Positions 17,441-27,318 are shown, counted from the first letter of the stretch. The stretch is 64,000 nt of DNA from Cryobacterium sp. Y82 (GCF_002929495.1 NZ_PJJJ01000037.1:274931-338930), one strand, 5' to 3'. The notes: a model not told the origin generated them from the letters alone. A program made the numbers and translations.

Positions 17441-18402
17441 GCCAGGTCGGTCCGACTGGGCGGAACGACGTCAAGCAAAATCTGGCCGATGACAGCGCTC
17501 GCAGTGACGCCGTCGAACTCCGCCTCGGGGTCGAGCACCATTCGGTGCGCCAGCACCTGGTCGGCGAGGGCCTTGACATCGTCGGGCGTGACGAAGGTGC
17601 GGCCGTGGGCGACTGCCCAGGTTTTGGCAGCCTTGGTGAGGGCACGGGCGCCGCGCACGCTGACGCCCATGCGCACCTGGCGGGCGTCACGGGTGGCCTC
17701 GACCAGGCGGCCGATGTAGTCATACACGAGCGGGTTCACGAACACTGAGCGTGCAATGTCGCTCATGCTCACGAGCGCCTGCGGGGTGATGACGGGGGCG
17801 AGTTCATGGCGCACGTCAGCGGTACCCTCGAGAATGCGAATGGTCGAGGCGAGATCGGGATAGCCGAGCGACGCCTTCATCATGAACCGGTCGAGCTGAG
17901 CTTCTGGCAGCCGGTAGGTCCCGGCCTGCTCGATCGGATTCTGGGTGGCGATGACCAGGAACGGCACTCCCGTGGAACGGGTGACGCCGTCGATGGTGAC
18001 GTTGCCCTCTTCCATCGCTTCGAGCAGTGCCGACTGGGTCTTCGGGCTGGCCCGGTTGATCTCGTCGGCGAGTACGACGTTGGCGAAGATGGGTCCGCTG
18101 TGAAACTCGAACTCGCCGGTCTTCTGGTCGTAGACGGTGATGCCGGTCACGTCGCCGGGCAACAGGTCGGGGGTGAACTGAATTCGGGTGGAGACGCCCT
18201 GCACGGTTTGCGACATGGCGCGGGCGAGCGAGGTTTTGCCGGTGCCCGGGTAATCCTCGAGCAGCAGATGGCCCTCACTGACCATCGCGGTGAAGGCAAG
18301 TTCGATCACGTGGCGCTTGCCGAGGACGACCTGCTCAACGTTGTCGACCATCATCGTGAAGGTCGCGGTGAACCAGTCTGCCTGTTCCGGGGTGATTGTC
18401 AT
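17437..18402 (-). CDS. MoxR-family AAA+ ATPase
   Basis: 321 aa, soluble. Walker A is DYPGTGKTSLA (about 62-72), Walker B is VVLADEINRASPKTQ (about 127-141), and sensor 1 lies in ATQNPIEQAG. This is the standard MoxR size and motif set. MoxR ATPases act as chaperone-like activators of VWA-domain clients and envelope complexes. Here the VWA client could be the 1775-aa protein at the operon end or the DUF58 protein next door. ATG start; 30 nt separate it from the giant exported protein's stop upstream. Confidence 0.95.
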   Translation of the reverse strand: MTITPEQADWFTATFTMMVDNVEQVVLGKRHVIELAFTAMVSEGHLLLEDYPGTGKTSLARAMSQTVQGVSTRIQFTPDLLPGDVTGITVYDQKTGEFEFHSGPIFANVVLADEINRASPKTQSALLEAMEEGNVTIDGVTRSTGVPFLVIATQNPIEQAGTYRLPEAQLDRFMMKASLGYPDLASTIRILEGTADVRHELAPVITPQALVSMSDIARSVFVNPLVYDYIGRLVEATRDARQVRMGVSVRGARALTKAAKTWAVAHGRTFVTPDDVKALADQVLAHRMVLDPEAEFDGVTASAVIGQILLDVVPPSRTDLA

Positions 18403-18432
18403 GTGGGGAGCTCTTTCAGTGAGGCGGGGTCG

Positions 18433-21400
18433 TTAAGAAGCGGGGGCTGCGCCGCAGCCGATGGGACCGGCCAGGCTTCCGGAGACGGCCTTGAGGTTTA
18501 TGGTCTGCGGGGCGGTCCAGCTGATGGTCCATTTGACCTGTCGTGTCTGCGCAGCGTTGGCGGGTACTTTCTCGTTCCCGTCTGCCCAAACGCGGGTGCT
18601 GTTCTCGCCGGGTACGTCGTATTGCGCTGCGTCAACAGTGCTCTCGGCAAGACCGCTGTCGGTAGCCGTGACGGCTACCTCCAGGGTTCCGCCGACAACG
18701 CAACCCGGCGTGGCTAAAGCGGTCACGTTGTATTCGACCTGCCAGGCTCGACCGGTATCCGCTGGCTTCACCGTCGACCAGTCGCTGCAGTGAGCGGTGT
18801 CGTCTTCGATGCAGTACCGCACGCTAATACCGGGATCGGCACCGAAAACGGTCGAGCCGGTCACAACGTCGTAGTTCTTCCAGTCGACTACGAAGTCGGC
18901 GGGAACGGTGGCCGACGACGTGGGCGCCGTGAGCAGGTACTGTCCACTCGGCAGTCCACTGGGCGGCGCCGTCATGCCGTAGGTGTACGAACCGTCGCCC
19001 GGAGCGGAGGGCTGCACCCAGGTCGTGATGGGGCCGCGGCTGTCAGCCGCCTTCCCATATCCGTTGGAATAGCAAACCGTCACGTAGTAGTCGGTGTGCT
19101 TGGTCAGGCCACCGATCGTGGAATCCTTCGAGGTGAGATTGCCAGCCGAAGTGAATCCCGCCGGAGTGAGCGTGCAGACGGCACCGGGCGTGGTTGATGC
19201 CACATAGAGAATATGTTCGGTCTCAGCGCTGAAGTTCTTGTCGGCCACGGTGCCCGACACCGTGATCGAGGTGTTCTCGGAGGCCAGGGTCCCCACCGTG
19301 ACCGAGGGAGCTCCGGCCACGGTCACCGGCTGGTTGAACGACAGGTCGGTGGGTCCGCTGCCGGCCGGCTGGTCGTACTTACTCAACGGGGTGACGGTGA
19401 TCGTCTGCTCGCCGACGGGCAGCACGCGGCTGAATTCCGTCGTTCCAACACCGGGAGTTGCAACGGCTTCTTCCGTGCCGTCGACGCTGTACCGGTTGGT
19501 TGATGGGTCGTCGTTTTTGATCTTCACGGTAACAACACCCTGCGCCGTGTTCGTACGTTCGGTGAAGACCGGCTCCGCAGTCAGTTCGCCCATGCCCGGA
19601 GTGGCATAGGACCAGGCCGTTACGCTGACGGCGCTGCGGGATTCACCGACCGCGTTGACGGCTTTGGCCTCGTAGAGCGCCTTGTCACCGTTGTCAGCGG
19701 TGCGAATAACCCCGCAGTCACCCGACGTATCGCAGCGGGCCACCGAGGCGCCATTGCGGTACAGGTTGAAGCCTTCCAAGGCCGGGTAGGCCGCATTCGC
19801 ACCGCCCGGGCTGACCGAGAGCGTGATTGCCCGGTCGTTATAAGCGATCTGAGCCACGGCGTTCGGGGCTTTCGGGTAGCCCTGCAGGTCCACCGTGATC
19901 GACCCGTTTCGGCTTCCGGCGCTGAGTTTTCCCTGCGCGTCGCGCACGACAAAACTTGCCTCGCACACCCCGCCGGCGGTGTCGCCCGACCAGGTTGCTC
20001 GTACGTTCTTGGAGTTCTCAACCGCGAACGACACGCCGTCGCAGGTGCTCGGCTCGGTGACCGAGACCAGTTCAAGTGGGGTACCGCGGTAGAGGTTGAC
20101 CTCGCCGGCAGTGCCAACGACCGCGATCGAGCAGCTCGATCCCGACGACTGGGTGCAGGTCGTCGCCACGGTGCCGCCCTTGGGCAGTTCGCTCGGAGCC
20201 GGGCCGACCTTGAGCGCGAGCGCCGCCGGAATCGCCTCGCGGTGGCTCGACAGGCTCACCGTGACCGCTACCTCGCGGCCGGCCACGGCGTTGTCCGCAA
20301 CACCGATCGTGACAATGGAGCCGTCCTGCGTCATGGTGAACTGGTCAGACGAGTAGTCGATCGCAAAGGTCAGTGCCGGCACGTCGCCCTTGCCCTGCCA
20401 CTCGACCATGTGGCTGAGGTCGTACCGAATCGATTCAGAGCCGGGGCTTGCGGTGAGCGCCGCCGGCCGCAGTTCCGGCTGGGGGTCGAGCGGCTCGACC
20501 ACGATCGGCACAACCAGCTGCGTGTAGTCCTCCTGCCCGTCAATGCGTGCCGGCACCGTGCAGGAGTCGGTCCACGGCGCGTCGGAACCAGCCGTGTAGG
20601 TGACCGTCGTGCCGGAGTCGAACGTGCACGTCGCGTTGCCCCGCTCCCCCGACGAACGGACGCCGGTGCGCTGCAGTTCCAGCGTGGAATCAGCGGGAAT
20701 CGACACGAGGCTCTTCAGATCAAAGCTGACAGAGGCGTCTTCCCGCACGTTTTGGTCGACGTTTCCTTTTCTGAGCGCGATGATGACCGCATCCTTGGCT
20801 GGAATGCGGAGGAACCCATAGGTGGTCAACTCGATACCTTGAAAGTTCAGTCCGGTTAGAGCGAACGGTGCGAGCAGGCCCTCGTCAGGAACGTCGCCGC
20901 TGATCTTCCACCCCGACACGTCGAGGCCCGGGTGGTTACCCCACAGGGTCAGGGTGAGGTCAGACACATCTCCAGAGTTCCAGGACACCTTGTCGGTGAC
21001 CACGTCGATCCCCATGGGAAACGCGTCTCGTTCGTCGAGGGTCAGGGTCGTATCGATCACGACCGGATAGTCGGGCACCGAGGTGCGCACAACCTTGACC
21101 ACGATGAGTCCCTGGCCGACGTCGTCGTTGGCGTTCGTCACCGAGTACACGAAGGTCAGCAGGCCCGGCTCGTCGCCGGCTGTAAACACCACTCGCTCGT
21201 CGGTAACGGAGCCGATGCGCTGCGCCAAAGCGTCATACTCCTCGGTGCCGACCGCTGCGTCAGGGATGACCGCACTCAGGGTCAGGCTGCCCCCGCCGGG
21301 TTCGACGTCGTTGGCGGCGGGAAAAACGACGACCTGGTTGCCCGTGCCTGCCTGCACCTCGACGTAGTCGCTGAAGGTGATCGGGCTCGGGTTGGAGCGC

Positions 21401-24400
21401 TGGTCGAGCACGCCGATGCGCACGAGAGCGACGCCGACGGAACCTTCAGTGTCGCTCACGCGGTACTGAAATTCGATGGCACCGTGATAGTCGCGGGAGC
21501 TGGAGTAAACGATGGCATCCCCGGTGGCATTGAGCGAGGCCGTGCCACGGGCCGGCTGGGTGAGCACCCGATCAAGCACAACGGTATCGCCGTCGGGGTC
21601 GGTACCGAAGCTGTCAAACGGAATCTCAATGGTCTCGCCCGACAGCACCCGACCATAGAGGGTGTGCGGCTGCGGAGCCGTGTTCTCGCCGTTGGCGAGC
21701 ACCTCCACCGACACCACGGCCGAGTCGATGAGTTCGGGAGCGCCAGCGGTATACACGCTGTAGGCGAGCTCATAGCTGCCAGGTTCCTCGGGGGCGAGGT
21801 AGCGCAGTTCGGCGCCGGCCGCGAAGGCGAGGCCGCGGTCACTGCGGTTCTGCACCGATTCGGCGTTGAGCATCACGATATTGCCGTCGGGCGCCACATC
21901 GTTGTTGAGCACCGGGATGTCGATCTGGGCGCCGACCCGCACCGAGACGCTGTCGTTTCTGGCGATCGGTGTCTGCGGAACGGATGCCGGAAGCAGGTAG
22001 ACGGTGGCCTCGCCGCGCACGGTGTAAAGCGGGTTTTCGGTGCCGTCCGACACGGTGTAGCGCACGGTACCGAGCTTGCCCGGCCGTTCGTCGACAGTCG
22101 AGCCGCGCACCCGCAAAATGTTCTGCCCGACGACGTCGACGCTGAGCGAGGCGCCGACTACGGTCTCGGGAATCGCTTCGCCCAGCAACAGCACTCGTCC
22201 GGCCGGGTTGGAAACGGCGGTGAAGACGTCGACACTGGTGTCGGCCTTGGGGCGCACGAAAACCGTCACCGGTGACGTGGTGAGAGCCTGGGCATCCGCT
22301 GACACCACCGAAATGCGCACGAGCGATACGACCTCGGCCACATCGTCGGCGATGGTGAGGCTGACCGTGTAGTTGCCGATCGTGGTCGCGGCGAAGTCGA
22401 TGGCGGTGCCATTCGCGGTAATGCTCACGGTCGCCCCGTCGGCGCTCGACGGGGTCGTCGCCGACGTGATGCGGTACAGGCCGGCGGCTCCCGAGATGTA
22501 CTCGGCCGGGTTCACCGTGAGCCGCTCGTTCACCGACGCGAGCAGCGCGAAGGGCTCGACCGTGAGCCGCGGCGTCGGCGTGACCACGATGGTGAGTACC
22601 TTCTCGGTCGAAGCGCCGTGAATGTCGGAAACGCGCACCAGAATCGTAGCCGACTGCGCGGTTTGTTCGGCCGCGTTCGGGTGCTTGTAGACCAGCACGC
22701 CGGCCGGCGTCACACTGACCGAGCCGATGTCGGTGGTGTTTACAGCGGATGCGACGAAAATGGGATCACCGTCGGGATCGACCCAGCCGGGCAGCACCGG
22801 CACGGTCACTGTTCCGCCCGGTTGCACCTCGGGGCTCGGCCAGTCCTGCAGACAACCGTCGGTACCGCACCAGACCGGCGCCGCGTTCATGTCGTCGCCG
22901 TGCACGGTAAGCGTGACCGTGGTCGACGGCGAATTGAGGCCGTCCGTACGGGAGCCGTCGGTGATGGCGTAGTTGAATGTCGCCGAGCCGCTGGCGCCGG
23001 GGGCTACCTGCACGGCGAGTGCCTGGTTTTGATCCGTGACTGTGACGGTGCCGAAATCGGGATCGAGGCCGGTGACCGAGGCTGGAACGACGCTGAGCAC
23101 GTCGTCGTTGGCGTCGTGGTCGTTGAGCAACGCCGGCAGCGGAACGAGCTGGTCGACGCGCACGCCGAAGGAATCCGGCACGGCCACGGGAGCCTTCGGG
23201 TCAATGACTTCGGAGGCTTCCTCCACGTCGTCCTGACGCTGGGGCTCTTCGGCGGCGGCCAGGGTCCAGTCCTGGGAACTCGCAACCAATGCTCCGTCAG
23301 GAATGGTCCACACCCATCCGCTCTGGGTGTCATTGAGAATCAGGAGTGACTCGTTGGCGCGAAACGCGGGCGCGGCGTCGCCGTTCGGAGTGAGAGCGCC
23401 GTAGCTGAGTACGGATTCGCCGCCGCTCTCGCTAAACAGAGTGCCGCCGGCACCGGAAGCGGGCAGCCAGGCGGCGTATCGTTCCCCTTTAAAAGGGGTC
23501 GGCGCGGCGGGAGTACCGAGCACCGCTTCGGAGTTGCCGACCAGTTCGGTTCGGGCGCCGTCGGTAAGCGCAAAAGCGACGAGGCCGGTCTGGTCGGCGA
23601 TGAGCACGTCGTCGTCGGTAGTGCTCGGGCGTTGCAGCACGGCCAGTTCGCTCAGATTGGTCTCGACCGGTGCGTTTTGACCTGCCAGCCACAGTTCGTC
23701 ACCGGCCACGCTGAGCAACGCCCAGCTGTCACCGACGACGCTCAGCTGACTTCCGGGTTCGCCCGGGCCGTCGGTGACAGCGTCCTCACCGAGAATTTTG
23801 TCGTCGACGATGGAGTAGCGCAGCATGCTTTCTGCCTCGCTGGAGTAGCTGTAGAGCACCCCGTCAGGCGTGATCGCGATGGCGTCGGAGCGGTACGCGC
23901 GCGGCGCCTCGCCCGGGGTGGCCTCGTCGTCGGCGAAGGGGTTCACTGCGCGGGGCTCTTCCACAGCGCCGACCGCCCCGGCCAAGACCGTTCCCGCGCT
24001 CGTGAGGTACCCGACCCAGGAACCCGACGACGCGATGGTGCGGGTTCCGGCCGGCGTGCTGTCGTAATCGCCCGCGTCGTCGCCGAGGTTGATCGGTGCC
24101 GCGAGGCTCACATCGATGACTTTTTCGTTGTTCTGGGCGAAGAGCAGCACGGTGGAATCGGTTTGTACCAGTTCGCTGGGCGCTGGCACCGTCTTTACTG
24201 TGTCAAGTTCCCCCAGGTCGGTGTTGACGCGGGCGTACCGGTTGCCGTCGCCGCTTTGCAAGGCCCAGATCGAACTCGCGTTCACCGGCGTCTGCTTCAC
24301 ATCGAAACCATCGGCGACGATCGCCACCGTGGCCAGCAACGCGCCGATCGCGGCGACGGCGACAATGCGAATCACACCGAGGCGAGCCTTCGAGAGCACG

Positions 24401-24432
24401 GGCCGGCGACGGCGAGCCCGTTTGCCGGCCAT
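18433..24432 (-). CDS. Giant exported protein with propeller-like, Ig/cadherin-like and FN3-like domains
   Basis: 1999 aa. A very basic N-terminus and one hydrophobic helix (about 17-40) indicate export with membrane anchoring. Residues about 45-395 contain repeated short beta motifs (WALQSGDG, WVWTIPDG) resembling a degenerate beta-propeller. About 410-1190 is a string of Ig/cadherin-like repeats with ND.D/DPDGD turns. Later beta domains include FN3-like modules (about 1515-1620 and 1705-1800). Cysteines cluster in the C-terminal half. No sortase signal is present. It is the second gene of the operon, 16 nt after the kinase, suggesting that the signalling module controls a large surface filament or matrix protein (inference). 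Confidence 0.85.
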   Translation of the reverse strand: MAGKRARRRRPVLSKARLGVIRIVAVAAIGALLATVAIVADGFDVKQTPVNASSIWALQSGDGNRYARVNTDLGELDTVKTVPAPSELVQTDSTVLLFAQNNEKVIDVSLAAPINLGDDAGDYDSTPAGTRTIASSGSWVGYLTSAGTVLAGAVGAVEEPRAVNPFADDEATPGEAPRAYRSDAIAITPDGVLYSYSSEAESMLRYSIVDDKILGEDAVTDGPGEPGSQLSVVGDSWALLSVAGDELWLAGQNAPVETNLSELAVLQRPSTTDDDVLIADQTGLVAFALTDGARTELVGNSEAVLGTPAAPTPFKGERYAAWLPASGAGGTLFSESGGESVLSYGALTPNGDAAPAFRANESLLILNDTQSGWVWTIPDGALVASSQDWTLAAAEEPQRQDDVEEASEVIDPKAPVAVPDSFGVRVDQLVPLPALLNDHDANDDVLSVVPASVTGLDPDFGTVTVTDQNQALAVQVAPGASGSATFNYAITDGSRTDGLNSPSTTVTLTVHGDDMNAAPVWCGTDGCLQDWPSPEVQPGGTVTVPVLPGWVDPDGDPIFVASAVNTTDIGSVSVTPAGVLVYKHPNAAEQTAQSATILVRVSDIHGASTEKVLTIVVTPTPRLTVEPFALLASVNERLTVNPAEYISGAAGLYRITSATTPSSADGATVSITANGTAIDFAATTIGNYTVSLTIADDVAEVVSLVRISVVSADAQALTTSPVTVFVRPKADTSVDVFTAVSNPAGRVLLLGEAIPETVVGASLSVDVVGQNILRVRGSTVDERPGKLGTVRYTVSDGTENPLYTVRGEATVYLLPASVPQTPIARNDSVSVRVGAQIDIPVLNNDVAPDGNIVMLNAESVQNRSDRGLAFAAGAELRYLAPEEPGSYELAYSVYTAGAPELIDSAVVSVEVLANGENTAPQPHTLYGRVLSGETIEIPFDSFGTDPDGDTVVLDRVLTQPARGTASLNATGDAIVYSSSRDYHGAIEFQYRVSDTEGSVGVALVRIGVLDQRSNPSPITFSDYVEVQAGTGNQVVVFPAANDVEPGGGSLTLSAVIPDAAVGTEEYDALAQRIGSVTDERVVFTAGDEPGLLTFVYSVTNANDDVGQGLIVVKVVRTSVPDYPVVIDTTLTLDERDAFPMGIDVVTDKVSWNSGDVSDLTLTLWGNHPGLDVSGWKISGDVPDEGLLAPFALTGLNFQGIELTTYGFLRIPAKDAVIIALRKGNVDQNVREDASVSFDLKSLVSIPADSTLELQRTGVRSSGERGNATCTFDSGTTVTYTAGSDAPWTDSCTVPARIDGQEDYTQLVVPIVVEPLDPQPELRPAALTASPGSESIRYDLSHMVEWQGKGDVPALTFAIDYSSDQFTMTQDGSIVTIGVADNAVAGREVAVTVSLSSHREAIPAALALKVGPAPSELPKGGTVATTCTQSSGSSCSIAVVGTAGEVNLYRGTPLELVSVTEPSTCDGVSFAVENSKNVRATWSGDTAGGVCEASFVVRDAQGKLSAGSRNGSITVDLQGYPKAPNAVAQIAYNDRAITLSVSPGGANAAYPALEGFNLYRNGASVARCDTSGDCGVIRTADNGDKALYEAKAVNAVGESRSAVSVTAWSYATPGMGELTAEPVFTERTNTAQGVVTVKIKNDDPSTNRYSVDGTEEAVATPGVGTTEFSRVLPVGEQTITVTPLSKYDQPAGSGPTDLSFNQPVTVAGAPSVTVGTLASENTSITVSGTVADKNFSAETEHILYVASTTPGAVCTLTPAGFTSAGNLTSKDSTIGGLTKHTDYYVTVCYSNGYGKAADSRGPITTWVQPSAPGDGSYTYGMTAPPSGLPSGQYLLTAPTSSATVPADFVVDWKNYDVVTGSTVFGADPGISVRYCIEDDTAHCSDWSTVKPADTGRAWQVEYNVTALATPGCVVGGTLEVAVTATDSGLAESTVDAAQYDVPGENSTRVWADGNEKVPANAAQTRQVKWTISWTAPQTINLKAVSGSLAGPIGCGAAPAS

Positions 24433-24448
24433 TAAAAGACCCTGCCCA

Positions 24449-25594
24449 TCAGATCACACCGGCGATCATGAGGACACCGATGGTGGCGCAGACGCCCGCG
24501 ACGACGGCGCCCGACAGAACCAGACCCAACGTGAGCGGCGTAAATCGCGTGCGCCCGGTGTCGTGATCGCCGAGCAGGGTGCCCTCGCGGGTCTGGGATG
24601 CCGGGCGGCGAGGGTTGCGCCTGGCGCCAGGGCGCAGGGTGGGGATAATGACATCGGAGATGACAGCGCCGCGAGCTTCGTGGTTGTCAAAGTCCACCGG
24701 TGCACCAGCGGATGCCCAGGCTTCGTCGGCTACCTCCAGCGCGGTGAGGGGCAGCCCGAGGTCCCGCTCCACGCGCTGCAGGTCGTGGGCACATTCGAGC
24801 ATGCTCGTTTGGCGGGCCGCGGGGTCACGACTCATCATGCGGGCGAGGGCACTATCGAGGGAGGCGGGAGCATCCGCTCGCCCGATGCTGGTGTATTTCG
24901 CTCGGCCAATGCGCTGTTTCAGTTGCACGCGCGACCCGTTGGAACCCGCGGGCAGTTCGAACGGCGCCCTGTCGGCCAGAAGCGAGTAGATGGTGGCGCC
25001 GAATGACCAGACCTCGGTCGCTACCGTGCCGGTGGTGCGTTCGTCGACGACCTCGGGTGCGCTCCAGGGCAGCGACATGGCGAACAACTCGTCACGAGCG
25101 CCGCCGGCCAGGGAGGCGGCGATGCCGAAGTCGCCGAGCACCGGGCCTCCGAAGGTGGTGGTGAGAATGTTGGACGGCTTGATGTCGCGGTGCAGCACCT
25201 TGGAGCGATGCGCCGTCTCAAGGGCACAGGCGATACGCACGGCGACGCTCAGCACGGTCGTTATCGGAAGCGGTTCCGCACGTTCGCGAGAGGAATAGGA
25301 GCCGGGGCAGAATTCCATGACCAGGTACGGGCGGCCATCGGCAGAGATGCTGGCGTTATACACGGTGAGAATGGACGGATGCGAGCTGAGCCGCGCCATG
25401 ACATCGGCTTCGGCGTTGAATGAGCGCAACACGTCGTCGTCGACGACGTCCTGCAGCAGCACTTTGACCGCAACGGAACGGCGGGGCATGTTCTGTTCGA
25501 ATAAAAAAACGTCGGCAAATCCGCCGGTACCGAGGGGGCGCACGTAGGTGTAGCCCGACAAAACGGGCGGAGCAGAGGGAAGCCGCCTACCCAT
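24449..25594 (-). CDS. Membrane-anchored Ser/Thr protein kinase lacking PASTA domains
   Basis: 381 aa from the ATG at 25594, preferred because GGGGGA lies just upstream; the in-frame ATG at 25612 lacks one. All Hanks-kinase motifs are intact: Gly loop GTGGFADV, VAVKVL Lys44, HRDIKPSN (135-142), DFG (155-157) and SAPE. After a basic juxtamembrane region, a single helix ends the protein with only a few residues outside, so unlike PknB it has no extracellular sensor. First gene of the 12-gene operon, it probably phosphorylates the FHA, PP2C and small tail-anchored proteins (inference). Confidence 0.93.
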   Translation of the reverse strand: MGRRLPSAPPVLSGYTYVRPLGTGGFADVFLFEQNMPRRSVAVKVLLQDVVDDDVLRSFNAEADVMARLSSHPSILTVYNASISADGRPYLVMEFCPGSYSSRERAEPLPITTVLSVAVRIACALETAHRSKVLHRDIKPSNILTTTFGGPVLGDFGIAASLAGGARDELFAMSLPWSAPEVVDERTTGTVATEVWSFGATIYSLLADRAPFELPAGSNGSRVQLKQRIGRAKYTSIGRADAPASLDSALARMMSRDPAARQTSMLECAHDLQRVERDLGLPLTALEVADEAWASAGAPVDFDNHEARGAVISDVIIPTLRPGARRNPRRPASQTREGTLLGDHDTGRTRFTPLTLGLVLSGAVVAGVCATIGVLMIAGVI

Positions 25595-25712
25595 CGTTCC
25601 CCCGACCTGCATTGTTTCTATGGTGCGTCTTTGTGTTGGCTCGCAAAGACTCAGCTGGTCTCGAGATCAAGCTTAACGATGCCGCCCGACCCCCTGGCCG
25701 ATCGGGGCATGT

Positions 25713-25739
25713 GGTACACCCCCAAAATGGGGGTGTACC
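25713..25739. promoter_or_regulatory. Perfect 11-bp palindrome upstream of the kinase operon
   Basis: GGTACACCCCC and GGGGGTGTACC flank a 5-nt AAAAT centre, about 120 bp upstream of the kinase start. It has no T-run, so it looks more like a dimeric repressor operator than a terminator. A terminator for something else cannot be excluded. Confidence 0.5.
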
Positions 25740-25839
25740 CGCTCTGGTTGAGACTTCGTCTCTGCGTAGTTGGCCCGCAAATGAACGGTGCTCCGTTCCC
25801 GGTGGCGCCCTGGCAACCATCATCGGTGCGCTGACACTC

Positions 25840-26623
25840 CTTGACGCACTGCTCGTCACGGAACGAACGGCCGAATTGGCTGAGACCGCGATGCGGCCGA
25901 ATGCACTTGTGCGGCTCGCCCCAACTGGGTGCACCGCCGAGCACGAAGCATCCACCTCCCGTGCCCGGTTCGAGGCAGCTTTCGAGTCCTCTCCCCTGAA
26001 AACGGCCATCATCACCCTCGACGGTTACGTTGTCGAAGGCAATAAGCGCCTGTTTGACATTGCCGGTCCCTCCGAGCGCGTGCCCAACAAACTCATCGAA
26101 AGCATTTTCCTCCCCCTCGAAACCGACGGTGCGAGCACGACCTACCTGCCCACAGCTGGACCCGACGGACATCGGCCGAACACCGGCATCGTCATGCCCT
26201 GCGACTTCGGCGCCATCGTTCGCCTTGCGTTGCAAGTGTCCGGGCTTCCCCGCACCGGCTCTGCCTCGAGTCAACCGAAAGCGAGGTGGTCGAGGCGATA
26301 GATTCTGCCGCCGCGACTCTTCAGGAACTCAGCGAGCTAGGGGTGCGCTGGGCTATCGATGATTTCGGTACCGGGTATTCATCCTTCACTCAATTGCGCA
26401 CATTTACCTTCGACTGGCTCAAGATCGGTATGACATTCATCCGCGGCATCGAAAAGTCCAGCCGTGAGCGCGGCATGGTGGAAGGAATCTTCAGGCTGGC
26501 CGAAGGTATCGAACGGAGGGTCAGCACGATCTATTGCGCGAGATGGGATGCCGGTACGGCCAGGGTTATTACTTCTCCCGGCCATCACCCGCTGCCCAGC
26601 CCACCCTCGTCTCGCACACGTGA
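25840..26623 (+). pseudogene. Decayed PAS-EAL (cyclic-di-GMP phosphodiesterase-type) gene
   Basis: A PAS-like segment (AFESSPLKTAIITLDG) is followed, after apparent internal loss, by EAL-domain fragments in different frames: LCLESTESEVVEAID, then AIDDFGTGYSSF, LKIGMTFIRGIE, and finally LREMGCRYGQGYYFSRP ending at TGA 26623. At least two single-base losses are visible: a C-run near 26251 and GAACG for GAAACG near 26512. About ten codons are missing between RLA and EGIE. The EAL signature itself and most of the N-terminal half of the domain are absent. The gene cannot make an active phosphodiesterase. The left boundary is uncertain; 25612-25840 carries only weakly protein-like sequence. Confidence 0.8.
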
Positions 26624-26637
26624 CGGCCGCTGCAACC

Positions 26638-27318
26638 TCAGCCCGCGTTGAGAAGCACGTAGACGATCCCCGCGATTTGGCCCGTCACCAGGTCGGGAGT
26701 ATCAGCACTGGGCATACCCGAGCTGAACGAGGTAACCGTCATCAGGCGCTGTGCGTTTTGCACGCCGTCAAGAAATTCCAGCACGGCATCGAAACTGCCG
26801 GCGACGGAGATCGTGACCGGCACGGCAATGAAATTCTCGGCGGTCACCAGCTGGCTCGGCGCCGCTGAACCAGCCCCGTCGGTGCCCGGCGCGGTCGAGT
26901 CCGGTGCGGTCGAGTCCGGTGCGGTCGAGTCCGGCGCGGTAGTGTCGGGCACGGTCGTGTCGGGCACGACCGGCAGGTAAGGCATCGCGTCGGCCGACGA
27001 GAACTCAGTCACAGTGACCGACGTGCGACCGGCGATAGCATCGAGCTGGCCGATAAAAGCGGGAAGGGCCGCGCCCCCCGGGATTGCTGCCCGCAATACT
27101 GCAAGTTCGTCCTGCACTGTTTCCAGGCCGTCGAATTGACGCTGCAGGGCCGCGAGTTGCAGCTCGTAGACCTCGTTCTGGGCGAGGGCTGCGGTTCGGG
27201 TCGCGCGGGTGGCGCTCACCTCTTCCAGCTTGGGCGATATCCCGAGGGTGAACCCGGCCAGCACGACGAGCGCGATGACGAGCATCGCCCCGACCAGCCA
27301 CCACTTGGTCGTCGTCAC
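26638..27318 (-). CDS. pilO: PilO-like type IV pilus assembly protein
   Basis: 226 aa. One N-terminal membrane helix (about 6-27), a coiled-coil-like stretch (about 30-75), then a PilO-type ferredoxin-like domain interrupted by a Pro/Asp/Thr repeat linker (about 118-145). PilO pairs with PilN to form the inner-membrane alignment complex linking PilM to the pilus base. Its GTG start overlaps the PilN stop by 4 nt, which supports the assignment more strongly than sequence similarity alone. Last gene of the pil cluster. Confidence 0.8.
   Translation of the reverse strand: MTTTKWWLVGAMLVIALVVLAGFTLGISPKLEEVSATRATRTAALAQNEVYELQLAALQRQFDGLETVQDELAVLRAAIPGGAALPAFIGQLDAIAGRTSVTVTEFSSADAMPYLPVVPDTTVPDTTAPDSTAPDSTAPDSTAPGTDGAGSAAPSQLVTAENFIAVPVTISVAGSFDAVLEFLDGVQNAQRLMTVTSFSSGMPSADTPDLVTGQIAGIVYVLLNAG
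26891..26965. repeat. 15-bp tandem repeat in pilO, five units
   Basis: Units of GCGGTCGAGTCCGGT, two identical and three progressively diverged, encode PDSTA/PDTTV repeats in the PilO linker. Length variation between strains is likely. Confidence 0.85.

Noticed and set aside
25612..26301. 229-codon open frame as an intact new gene
   Set aside because: Only part shows PAS similarity and it runs out of frame into EAL fragments; treated as a pseudogene.
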